This document shows positions 1 through 7,662 of a stretch of DNA of 61,762 bases, in pieces; position 1 is the stretch's first letter, and the number at the start of each line of letters is the position of its first letter. The stretch is from a virus. Position numbers and translations under genes: made by a program. A model generated the notes under the pieces. That model made no database searches. It was not told the origin of the DNA and was given only the letters and a program-made list of their open reading frames with translations. The stretch covers positions 1-61,762 of IMG/VR virus record IMGVR_UViG_3300020182_000034; one strand, written 5' to 3'.

Positions 1-2482
1 TAGTAATCGTATAAATACCTTTCTCAATTTTGATCGTATCTCCCGCAGCAAAAACTGACGTTAAATCCTGATTAACATACAAAGTTGTAGTACCTTGCGT
101 AATTCTACCTTTAGCAGTCAGCAAATTAAGAACTTTAGATTTCAACAAGTCACCTTCTTGTACTTCTATATCTAACTTCGCACCAGGACTCGTAGTACCA
201 ATACCTACATTACCATTGGAGTCGATACGCATCGCTTCTGTAAAGCCACTTTTAAGGAATCGTAAAGCATTATCAGTATTGTTGTAAACAATGCCTCCAT
301 TTAATTCTTTATCAGCGTCTCCAAATGAAATACCAGCATTGCCATTCGCTCCGCTTACAATAGAAGCATAAGTGTTTGTGTTGGCTAATGTTGTATCCCT
401 TACTTGAAGCTTTTGAGAAGGACTCGTAGTACCAATACCTACATTGCCGTTTAACCCGATACGCATTCGTTCAGCGTTTACTTCGTTCGACTGCGTAACA
501 AAAGCTAAATACCCATCACTTGCAGTTGTGTGAGAGGATACGATCCTGCTCGAGACTCTGCTGACTCCATTCAGATCACCACAAGTATTAAAGTCAATAG
601 AAGCGAAAGTATTTGCGCCGGAATAAAGATTCTCAACAAGAAGTGTCGATGGCCCTTTCTGACCGACAAGAATGGATGGATCGTATACAACTTGACTGTC
701 ACCCACTAAAGATAGTCCGCTACTAGGACTCGTAGTACCAATACCTACATTGCCGTCGGAATTGATACGCATTCTTTCCTCCTCAGCAGGTCCACTTCTT
801 GTAGAGAATGTAATATGTTTCCCCGCCTCAAGGTTTGCGATATCAAAAACTGATGCCTTAGGATGAGTACTACTGTAGCGCCTGAATCCTGCAGATCCTG
901 CAGGGTATTCATCATTTCCAAGAAGCAAAAGGGTCAAAGCACCCTGTTCATCGCTTGTGTTTGCAACAGACAGTCTAACATCACCGTCCGCATTAGATCC
1001 TTGCACGTCTAATTTAGCGCCAGGACTCGCAGTACCAATACCAACATTGCCGTCAGTATTAATAAACATACCCCCATCGAGACTTTGGTCGCCACTTGTC
1101 GTTATTGCTAAATTTCTATTGTTTGTGTTGACGTGAGCGATTCCGCTTCCTTGACCAATTCCGTTCGCACCTTCCCAACTACTATCTTGAAAAATATCTA
1201 ACAAGGAGGCACTTTCATCTTCAACCCTTGATATTCTGAAAGCTCGAGTGTCCGCCGCTACATTCGCTATGTGCAATCGGGACGTGGGAACGGTTGCGCC
1301 GATACCTACATTGCCTGAGGAAGTGATACGCATCTTAGCACTACCAGAGCCGTGAGGTAGTCCATTACCCAGAACTGTCGTAACATGTTCTGTGTGGAAC
1401 TCAATACCACCATTATCGGCAGACCCAGTTCCGAAGCCTGCTTTAAGTATCAAGTTACTCCCTGTAACAGAATTTCCACCGTCAGATACACCTTGACTAG
1501 TAGGTGCTTGTATAACACCCGTTGCACCCCTAATGCCTACTGTAAGGTCACCGTCAACTGTAAGTTTAGAGCTAGGAGTCGTAGTACCAATACCTACATT
1601 GCCGCCTATAAAATAAGAATGTCCTTCAGAATTTAAGAACACCTTTAAATTACCCAACGCATTGCCCAGTTGAAGATTACCAATTTTATTTGTCCCATGC
1701 CCTATGGAGGCATGAGATATTGCAGTCGCGCCTGATAAAGTAGTAACCGCAACAGTTTGGGATGCGCCCGTGTCTGAATGAATTTGTAATTTCCTGCTAG
1801 GACTCGTAGTACCAATACCTACATTACCTCCATCTTGTATGAATATTCCGTTTTCATCATCATCAAAAAGAGATAGTCCCGCAGAATCCCTGGCGGTAAT
1901 CTTATCCGTAAATATGTATTTTCCATCAGCCACTCCAATATTTTCGCTAGAATTCCAAGAAGCTGTAGAGCTAGACCAGTCAATTGTTTTGTCTGTAGAA
2001 CCTTTTAAGGTAATTCCTCCTCCGTGTGCGGTTATGTCTGTTGGAGCGTCAACCTGCCCCAGTTCAATATTTTTATCATCAACAGACAAGGTCGTTGAGT
2101 TGATAATGGTTTGCGTGCCGTCCAAGGTTAAATCTCCGCCAACATACAAGTCTCCTTCAACAACTCCCGCCCCTCCCACATACAACTTGTTACCTACTTG
2201 ATTAATTGAAAGTTGATCGTCTTCCCCCACCGATAAAGATCCGCTAATACGAGCGCTTCCGTTGAGAGTGGTGAATCCATCAACATCCATATTCCCAGTG
2301 ATCGTAGCATTACCACTGATCGTCGAATTCCCTTGGATCGTCGAATTCCCTTGGATTAAGGAATCTTTCTTAGATATGAAGTCATTTTCTATAATAACTA
2401 ATTGACCTGTTGATTGGATATCATCTATCCAGATAGTTTTTCCGCTGATAATGTCTGAATTGAATATGTTTTTAGAGCTCAT
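1..2482 (-). CDS. Tail fibre protein with GNVGIGTTSP repeats (C-terminus beyond left edge)
   Basis: This is an open frame of 827 codons read leftwards from the ATG at 2482 with no stop before base 1, so the C-terminus is missing. The first ~110 residues hold short Gly/Asn turns (STIQGN, TISGN, TITGN) like those of the two fibre genes upstream. The part around residues 110-180 has the tail-fibre signature in which 'TLDGTQTIINSTTLSVDD' is followed by 'KNIELG'. From residue ~220 on there are seven copies of a GNVGIG(T/A)(T/A)(S/T)P motif, often preceded by MRI, each starting a ~75-100-residue block. This architecture is common in phage long tail fibres that end in an S74 chaperone, which would lie off the window. 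It is probably a trimeric beta-fibre for host attachment. The start is preceded by a GTGTAATAC motif 6 nt upstream and no Shine-Dalgarno sequence. Confidence 0.85.
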   Translation of the reverse strand, partial: MSSKNIFNSDIISGKTIWIDDIQSTGQLVIIENDFISKKDSLIQGNSTIQGNSTISGNATITGNMDVDGFTTLNGSARISGSLSVGEDDQLSINQVGNKLYVGGAGVVEGDLYVGGDLTLDGTQTIINSTTLSVDDKNIELGQVDAPTDITAHGGGITLKGSTDKTIDWSSSTASWNSSENIGVADGKYIFTDKITARDSAGLSLFDDDENGIFIQDGGNVGIGTTSPSRKLQIHSDTGASQTVAVTTLSGATAISHASIGHGTNKIGNLQLGNALGNLKVFLNSEGHSYFIGGNVGIGTTTPSSKLTVDGDLTVGIRGATGVIQAPTSQGVSDGGNSVTGSNLILKAGFGTGSADNGGIEFHTEHVTTVLGNGLPHGSGSAKMRITSSGNVGIGATVPTSRLHIANVAADTRAFRISRVEDESASLLDIFQDSSWEGANGIGQGSGIAHVNTNNRNLAITTSGDQSLDGGMFINTDGNVGIGTASPGAKLDVQGSNADGDVRLSVANTSDEQGALTLLLLGNDEYPAGSAGFRRYSSTHPKASVFDIANLEAGKHITFSTRSGPAEEERMRINSDGNVGIGTTSPSSGLSLVGDSQVVYDPSILVGQKGPSTLLVENLYSGANTFASIDFNTCGDLNGVSRVSSRIVSSHTTASDGYLAFVTQSNEVNAERMRIGLNGNVGIGTTSPSQKLQVRDTTLANTNTYASIVSGANGNAGISFGDADKELNGGIVYNNTDNALRFLKSGFTEAMRIDSNGNVGIGTTSPGAKLDIEVQEGDLLKSKVLNLLTAKGRITQGTTTLYVNQDLTSVFAAGDTIKIEKGIYTIT
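185..1829 (-). repeat. Seven dispersed ~30-bp repeats encoding GNVGIGTTSP
   Basis: On the plus strand the unit reads as variants of CGTAGTACCAATACCTACAT. Copies begin near 185, 419, 725, 1022, 1281, 1573 and 1799, giving spacings of about 226-306 bp. Copies 1-3 and 7 are almost identical at DNA level; the copy at 1281 is the most diverged. The strong nucleotide conservation between otherwise different blocks suggests duplication or gene conversion of fibre segments, and makes this stretch prone to recombination and assembly collapse. Confidence 0.85.
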
Positions 2483-2488
2483 TTTAAT

Positions 2489-2497
2489 GTATTACAC
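2489..2497 (-). promoter_or_regulatory. Candidate late promoter motif GTGTAATAC
   Basis: On the minus strand GTGTAATAC ends 6 nt before the ATG at 2482 and is preceded by an A-rich tract (CCAAAAACT). The same arrangement, with A-rich tract, GTGTAATC and ATG, precedes the gene at 6485. It is one of eight GTGTA motifs found ahead of structural transcription units. The promoter role is inferred from this recurrence only. Confidence 0.45.
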
Positions 2498-2507
2498 AGT
2501 TTTTGGT

Positions 2508-4733
2508 TTATCTGACCGCATGAGTGTGAATTTTGCAGGCAGATTTTAAGGTTGACCCGAACACTATATTGTAAGAGTTTTGAGATATACCTGAAACGAG
2601 ATGAGGTATCAGCGGCCCATTAACCTCAATTCCTGCAGAAACAACAGGCGTAGACGGAAAAGTGTTTGGAAAATTAACTTGATAGGAATCTTGTCCAGGA
2701 ATTAAATCTGTAATGAATGACTGGGTTGTTGTTTTATTAACTGACGATTGACCTGTCGCTCTTACTGATGTGTGGATTTTATAAGAATCATTTGGTAGGG
2801 ACATTCCAAAATTAACATAATACTCTGAATTATTAACACCTGATATAAAGTACGGCACTATAGCTCCACCTTCATTATTTTCTAAAGAAAGCGTTACTGC
2901 AGGTTTTTCTCCAAAAGTTTTTGGGAAATCAATTTTGTACGCGTCGCTACCCCCGACCAGATCGGTAACAAAAGATACCACCTCATCAGAACCCCCAAAA
3001 ACTCTCTCCCATTTTCCATCCTCCCCTGTAGTCAATAAGCATTCTAAATAAGCGTCTCCAGTAACAGATAATTCTCCAATAGGGGCGTCGGTATTAATTC
3101 CAAGAAAACCTTCTTTTGATAACCTTACCTGTTCAACCCCGCTTGTGTAAAAAATTATATTATCTCCGTTTCGCTCATCAAGAGATATGGAGGTTGAAGC
3201 TCCCGCAGTTAAGCTTATTTTGTTGTCAGTAAATTGAATAAAAGTGTCTGCATCTCCTAAGTGGTATAAATTCTCCCCAAGGTAAAGGTCTTCGGCAATT
3301 GTTTCGCTCCCTTCAATCAATGAATTGCCAGTCTGAGTTCTGTTTCCGCTTAAGAATGTATTTCCAACTCGATAGGAAGTTCCTACCAACGAATAATCTC
3401 CAGTCATAAAAGAATTTCCAATCAAATGAAAATCTCCAGTGTGCCAAAAATCACCCCTCATGTTTACGTTTCCTGTTTGGATTGTGTTTCCAATAATAAA
3501 CTCAGAACCCTCTCTGTAGGAATTTCCGGTTTGACTTAAATTTCCAAGCAGATTCAAGCTTCCAGTTTGATAAACATCTCCTGTGTAAAAAGAGTTTCCT
3601 GTGATGTGAATATCTCCCACAATAGAAGAATCTCCAACTCTCAAATAGTTCCCTTCGAGCCTTGAGTTTCCTGTCGCACTAACATCTCCGACAAAACAAG
3701 AATCTCCTGACACATGCAATGTACAATGAGGATCTATAGACTTAGTGAATTCATGAGTCTCCACTCCTGAAAAATTAAAGTGCGAGATTTTCCAAAAATT
3801 ACCTGTAATTATTTTTTCTGCAATTAATCTATACTTGGAATATTTTATGGGGTAATAGTTGTCTAAAGAAAATGATGTAGCTTCTCCTATGTTATTATAT
3901 TCGGTTGAGCTTAAATTCTGAACTTCGTGAATAGTCCTCCAGTCTTGCCCGTTATTCGAAGCGACAACCTTTAAGTTTTCTGCCGAATTTTCTATATCAG
4001 ATCTAAAGATTGAGAAACCTTTGTAATTGAAGGGTGTCGGAAAATCTATACCAACCCAGCAGCCGCCCATTTCTCTATGTATGTCATCTGGAGAAAAAGA
4101 ATGCCCATCCAAAGATAAATCGTTCTCAAGGTTCTGCTGCGAGCTTGGCATGTTTGAGTTATAGTATCCAGAAGGTTCATATATTGGGTAAGAAGATACA
4201 GAAGTGTTTAAGTTTGGCTGACCAATCCCGATAAAATCTAATCCGTCTGTATAAGTTGACTCGTCAATTCCTCCTCCGTAATTATATTGAGTGTATCCAT
4301 CTGAATAATTTGGGTAATCACTAAAAACATCCCTCACTACCCTTCTGTCTGTAAAATGTAAACCAACTCCCAGTCTTTCGAAAAGGCCGCTTTGACCAAC
4401 AAAAATGTTTCCACTTATATCTCCTGTTTCTGTTATATCAATAATTTCGTTCATGTATATATTATTCAAAAATGTACATGAATCTGCGAATGTTTTTTCT
4501 CCGCTAATTAATTGATTGCCTGTTAGGAATACTGAATTATCTAATATGGATTTTTTTAAATTTTTATATTGTATTTTTTCATTATATTCTCCAGAATTTG
4601 ATAGCAAGAATAGTACTTCATTGTCTTTATTGCCTTGCGTATTAATTGATGCGCTGTACGGAAAAGGTTCTAAGCCATCAGACACAAGTTTTTTTGTGTG
4701 AATTAAATTTGATATTCTGTTATCTTTATTCAT
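2508..4733 (-). CDS. Tail fibre protein with discoidin-like and duplicated C-terminal domains
   Basis: 741 aa, paralogous to the next gene upstream: both begin with (N)KRIS/DNRIS, LVSD, LEPFP and share the 'TGNQLISG' block near residue 75. Residues ~180-325 resemble an F5/8-type C (discoidin) carbohydrate-binding domain, with motifs such as 'NGQDWRTIHEV' and 'KYRLIAE'. Residues ~340-490 form a regular series of 7-9-residue turns of the xTGNxxxxGD type, expected to make a beta-solenoid or triple-helix shaft. A 'GINTDAPIGELSVTGDA' unit follows. The C-terminus has two copies of a ~70-residue domain with the pattern 'Y(K/Q)(I/V)(D/N)FP.TF...P.V', resembling H-type lectin folds. The ATG overlaps the TAA of the upstream gene by one base, suggesting coupled translation. 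Function is inferred as an alternative receptor-binding fibre. Confidence 0.75.
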   Translation of the reverse strand: MNKDNRISNLIHTKKLVSDGLEPFPYSASINTQGNKDNEVLFLLSNSGEYNEKIQYKNLKKSILDNSVFLTGNQLISGEKTFADSCTFLNNIYMNEIIDITETGDISGNIFVGQSGLFERLGVGLHFTDRRVVRDVFSDYPNYSDGYTQYNYGGGIDESTYTDGLDFIGIGQPNLNTSVSSYPIYEPSGYYNSNMPSSQQNLENDLSLDGHSFSPDDIHREMGGCWVGIDFPTPFNYKGFSIFRSDIENSAENLKVVASNNGQDWRTIHEVQNLSSTEYNNIGEATSFSLDNYYPIKYSKYRLIAEKIITGNFWKISHFNFSGVETHEFTKSIDPHCTLHVSGDSCFVGDVSATGNSRLEGNYLRVGDSSIVGDIHITGNSFYTGDVYQTGSLNLLGNLSQTGNSYREGSEFIIGNTIQTGNVNMRGDFWHTGDFHLIGNSFMTGDYSLVGTSYRVGNTFLSGNRTQTGNSLIEGSETIAEDLYLGENLYHLGDADTFIQFTDNKISLTAGASTSISLDERNGDNIIFYTSGVEQVRLSKEGFLGINTDAPIGELSVTGDAYLECLLTTGEDGKWERVFGGSDEVVSFVTDLVGGSDAYKIDFPKTFGEKPAVTLSLENNEGGAIVPYFISGVNNSEYYVNFGMSLPNDSYKIHTSVRATGQSSVNKTTTQSFITDLIPGQDSYQVNFPNTFPSTPVVSAGIEVNGPLIPHLVSGISQNSYNIVFGSTLKSACKIHTHAVR

Positions 4734-6433
4734 TATCCTAGTCTTTTTGTTCCTTGAGCGCTGGAAAAAGTGTGTATTGTATAATCTTGGTTAACATTGG
4801 TGCCGAAAATAATTTTATATGAACTATTATTTACACTAGATATTGCATAAGGAATTATGTTGTTTGGACCTTCTATGGTAACTGTCACTATAGGTTTGGA
4901 TGAATAGCCGAATGGAAAGGTTATTTCGTGTTCGTTTGAGTCTTGCTGGATCCTTGTGCTGAACCTTTGTATTCCATGCCTATTTGACGCATGATCCGAG
5001 CATGTTACTTGCGGAAAGTTAGAATAATGAATAGCATTTACTTCATCCAAGACTGACGGAGATAAAGCTGTTGTGTGCAAGTGGTAATGTTTGTCTGGAA
5101 GTGTGGAACCTAGTTTTAAAACAAAATCTCTAGTGCTTACATTCGATATGATTAAGGGAAGAATTATTCCTCCGTTTTCGTGCTGTAATTCCGCAGATAT
5201 AATAGGCTTTACTTTGAATGTTTTTGGTAGTTCAATTTTGTATTCTTCTTCACCCTCTTTCAGGTGGGTTTTGAAGGCTACAGTTTCGTCATCCCCTCCA
5301 AAGACTTTTCTAAATTTTCTGCCACAATCTCGGTCGTAGGCAAAAGCGTTTTCCAGAAACGCTTCTCCAGTTACGGATAGTTCAGCTATTGGGGTCGTCG
5401 TGTTTATGCCTATAAACCCCTCTTTTGTTTGGCGCATTTGTTCTTCGCCGCTTGTAAAAAATTTGACTGATTCTTCTCCGTTTTCTTCTAAGCTGATGCT
5501 CGTTGTTGTTCCAGCCTCTATATCTATTTTATTGTTTGTCAATCTAACAAGGGTGTCTTCATCATTTTTGTGATAAACGGTTTGACCTAAGTAAATATCA
5601 TCACTGACTGTTTGATCTCCGAATAAGAGCGAATTGCCCGTGAGCGTTAAGCTTCCGCTGTAAAAGTCTTGGCCTTGTTGGTTTAGGTCTCCAGTTTTGG
5701 TCGACGTTCCCTCTTCAAATAAATTATTAAGTAATGACGTGTTCCCGGTGATAGTTAACTCTCCAGAAGAAAATTTATTTCCGGTCTGCGAGGAGTCCCC
5801 TAGGATAAAATCGCTACCCTTCCTTAACACATCTCCACTCGCAATGGACAACCCTTGGTGGTATACATTTCCTATATTGTATGCATTTCCAGCTTGATCG
5901 ATGTCTCCAGCAATTAATAAATCACCCGATAAACTCGTATGCCCAATAATTAAAGAGCTGCCTTCGTGTTGCAAGTTTCCTGTTTGAGTTGTGTTTCCAA
6001 AAAAACAAGAGTCTCCAGATATCTCAAGAGAACAATTTATATCAGACTCTCTTTCGAAAAAACTGCTTCCAATGCCAACGTTGTTAAACAATCCGCTTTC
6101 GGAAACAAAAATATAACCGCTCATATCTCCATTGCTGGATTTAAATTCATTAACGTTTACGCGGCTCAAGAAAGTGCATGGGTCTGCAAATATTTTGGAC
6201 CCACTAATCAGTTGATTACCTGTGAGGTATATTGAGTTGTCAAGTACTGAGTTTTTTAAATTAGAGTAAGAAATTTTTTCATTTCTAATTTTTGGTCTAG
6301 CCAGTAGGAAGTCAATGCTTTTGTCTCGTTGCGTTGCCAACTCTATAGTGGCTGAAGCAGGAAACGGTTCAAGCGTTAAGTCGGAAACTAATATCTCCTT
6401 CTCTTGTAAATCTGAAATTCTTTTATTGGGCAT
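4733..6433 (-). CDS. Tail fibre protein, shorter paralogue
   Basis: 566 aa from the ATG at 6433. The frame can be opened further to a TTG at 6466, but alignment with the paralogous neighbour (its N-terminus DNRISNL against NKRISDL here) places the start at 'MPNKRISDL'. It has the same plan as the 741-aa paralogue without the discoidin-like domain: 'TGNQLISG' block, a shaft of short TGN/SGD turns (residues ~120-280), a 'GINTTTPIAELSVTGEA' unit, and two C-terminal ~70-residue lectin-like domains ('EYKIELPKTF...KPIISAEL' and 'HEITFPFGYSSKPIVTVTI'). It is the first gene of the leftward fibre operon and is divergent from the tube-like gene at 6485. Together with the downstream fibres it gives three related adhesins, probably alternative or stacked fibres. 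Confidence 0.75.
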   Translation of the reverse strand: MPNKRISDLQEKEILVSDLTLEPFPASATIELATQRDKSIDFLLARPKIRNEKISYSNLKNSVLDNSIYLTGNQLISGSKIFADPCTFLSRVNVNEFKSSNGDMSGYIFVSESGLFNNVGIGSSFFERESDINCSLEISGDSCFFGNTTQTGNLQHEGSSLIIGHTSLSGDLLIAGDIDQAGNAYNIGNVYHQGLSIASGDVLRKGSDFILGDSSQTGNKFSSGELTITGNTSLLNNLFEEGTSTKTGDLNQQGQDFYSGSLTLTGNSLLFGDQTVSDDIYLGQTVYHKNDEDTLVRLTNNKIDIEAGTTTSISLEENGEESVKFFTSGEEQMRQTKEGFIGINTTTPIAELSVTGEAFLENAFAYDRDCGRKFRKVFGGDDETVAFKTHLKEGEEEYKIELPKTFKVKPIISAELQHENGGIILPLIISNVSTRDFVLKLGSTLPDKHYHLHTTALSPSVLDEVNAIHYSNFPQVTCSDHASNRHGIQRFSTRIQQDSNEHEITFPFGYSSKPIVTVTIEGPNNIIPYAISSVNNSSYKIIFGTNVNQDYTIHTFSSAQGTKRLG

Positions 6434-6444
6434 GGCAGGTCTTT

Positions 6445-6455
6445 TAATTATACAC
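6445..6455 (-). promoter_or_regulatory. Candidate late promoter motif GTGTATAATTA
   Basis: Minus-strand GTGTATAATTA lies 11 nt upstream of the ATG at 6433. It contains a perfect TATAAT, but the region ~17 bp upstream has no good TTGACA match. It may therefore be an extended -10-only promoter of the family seen elsewhere in the window. Its predicted start of transcription would leave a leader of only a few bases. Confidence 0.45.
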
Positions 6456-6470
6456 TTAATTGCCAAAAAG

Positions 6471-6479
6471 GTGTAATCA
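6471..6479 (+). promoter_or_regulatory. Candidate late promoter motif GTGTAATCA
   Basis: GTGTAATCA sits 5 nt before the ATG at 6485, after a CCAAAAAG tract. It is nearly the same string as the motif before the fibre gene starting at 2482 on the other strand. It shares a 50-bp divergent intergenic space with the leftward motif at 6445-6455. Confidence 0.45.
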
Positions 6480-6484
6480 GTTTA

Positions 6485-7612
6485 ATGACTGAAATATCTC
6501 CTAATAGAATTACCTATGAAAGGCTCGGGATTTTGGTCTCAGATTTTCCCGCATACAAGACTCAAGGATCTACTTTTCAGAATTTAATTAGAGTTCAGGA
6601 TGTGAATTATGCGTTCTCTCATCCAGCTTTAGATATAAAATCTATAGGTTCTGACAACCTTGTCGCTCGAGACGGCGAATCTCCTATAGTCAGGCAGGCG
6701 GACGTTAATTGCGATATGTCTTATCTTTTTTCAAGTGGAGAAAACGAGGAAGCCATCGGTCTTCATCTGGGCCCAAGTTACACAATAATGAAAAACTTCT
6801 TTGACGAGCAGGATCATGATGATGTTAATTTAATGATAGTGGTTGCAAGCGATGCATGCCACGCAGATTTAAATCATATAGAGGATCAGCAAAAATTTGA
6901 AGGTTATAATGTCATAGGTGTTGGTAATTGTTTTTTAAATAATTATGCATATCAGGCGTCAGTGGGTCAACTACCTTCTGTGTCAATATCGTACGACGCA
7001 AGCAATATGAAGTTCGACACTTACGAGGACTCTAACCCACCCACTTTGCCATCAATAAAATTGGGGGTTGATAATCAATTTTCCTCAGAAGTCATAACGA
7101 TAAATAAAAATACATTCGATCCTGGAGAAGTTCCTGGAGCTAACGTTGTTATGCCTGGAGATATTCTTGTTGAGATTACAAAAAAAGCAGGAAATTACGG
7201 AGGGGTCCCACTCGAAAAAGTGAATGCAGCAATTCAAAACATATCTATCGAGGTTCCTATTGAGCGTCAAACTATTTATGGTTTTGGTAGCAATTATGTT
7301 TTTGATAGAAAATTAAAACTTCCGATTATTGGATCTAGCTCAATTGATATGATCGTTCGAGAGTTTGATGAGGGCCAAATTGATTCTTTTTTCACCCAGG
7401 GATCTATGTATGATATGGTCATCAAGCATAACAGTCGAAATTTTGAAGATGGCGAGGTTAGGCTTGCTTCTACAGTCAACACTTTTAAAATTGAAGACGC
7501 TCAGCTAAAGCAACAAAATTATAGAGCAGGTATTCAGGGAGAACTTTCCGTTTCTACCTCATTCTCTTTCGGAATAAGCTCCACAAAAGGCTTAAAGCTT
7601 TATAGGCAATAA
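6485..7612 (+). CDS. Tail-tube-like virion protein (paralogue of the major tube protein)
   Basis: 375 aa, no signal peptide or membrane segment. It aligns by eye over both halves with the 671-aa protein encoded at 7663-9678. The 'ASVGQLPSVSISYDASNM' segment here matches 'ASVGGMPTANVTVDGLNL' there, and 'IQNISIEVPIERQTIYGFG' matches 'IQSFSIDVPLSRSVLNRLG'. It lacks the ~230-residue carbohydrate-binding insertion of the larger protein, so it resembles the minimal core. Tail-tube fold is inferred from this paralogy and from its place beside the tail genes. It stands alone on the plus strand between two leftward groups and ends in a shared terminator. It could be a second tube subunit, a tube initiator or a baseplate-hub ring. 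Confidence 0.55.
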   Translation: MTEISPNRITYERLGILVSDFPAYKTQGSTFQNLIRVQDVNYAFSHPALDIKSIGSDNLVARDGESPIVRQADVNCDMSYLFSSGENEEAIGLHLGPSYTIMKNFFDEQDHDDVNLMIVVASDACHADLNHIEDQQKFEGYNVIGVGNCFLNNYAYQASVGQLPSVSISYDASNMKFDTYEDSNPPTLPSIKLGVDNQFSSEVITINKNTFDPGEVPGANVVMPGDILVEITKKAGNYGGVPLEKVNAAIQNISIEVPIERQTIYGFGSNYVFDRKLKLPIIGSSSIDMIVREFDEGQIDSFFTQGSMYDMVIKHNSRNFEDGEVRLASTVNTFKIEDAQLKQQNYRAGIQGELSVSTSFSFGISSTKGLKLYRQ

Positions 7613-7640
7613 AAAACCCGCCTGTTTAAAGGCGGGTTTT
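7613..7640. terminator. Bidirectional rho-independent terminator
   Basis: AAAACCCGCC and GGCGGGTTTT form a perfect 10-bp stem with an 8-nt loop (TGTTTAAA). The stem is flanked by A and T runs on both sides. It follows the stop of the rightward gene by 0 nt and the stop of the leftward tube gene (7663) by 22 nt, so it can end transcription from both directions. Confidence 0.92.
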
Positions 7641-7662
7641 CGTGAGAGGTTTGGGTTAAATT

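Noticed and set aside
10-20. TATAAATACC on the plus strand at the left edge, like the sequence before the tape measure
   Set aside because: It lies inside the fibre coding frame on the other strand with no gene start downstream; a chance match.
1385-2201. Plus-strand open frames of 83 and 120 codons opposite the left-edge fibre
   Set aside because: They are antisense to a long continuous fibre frame with recognisable GNVGIGTTSP motifs and have low-complexity translations without any family features.
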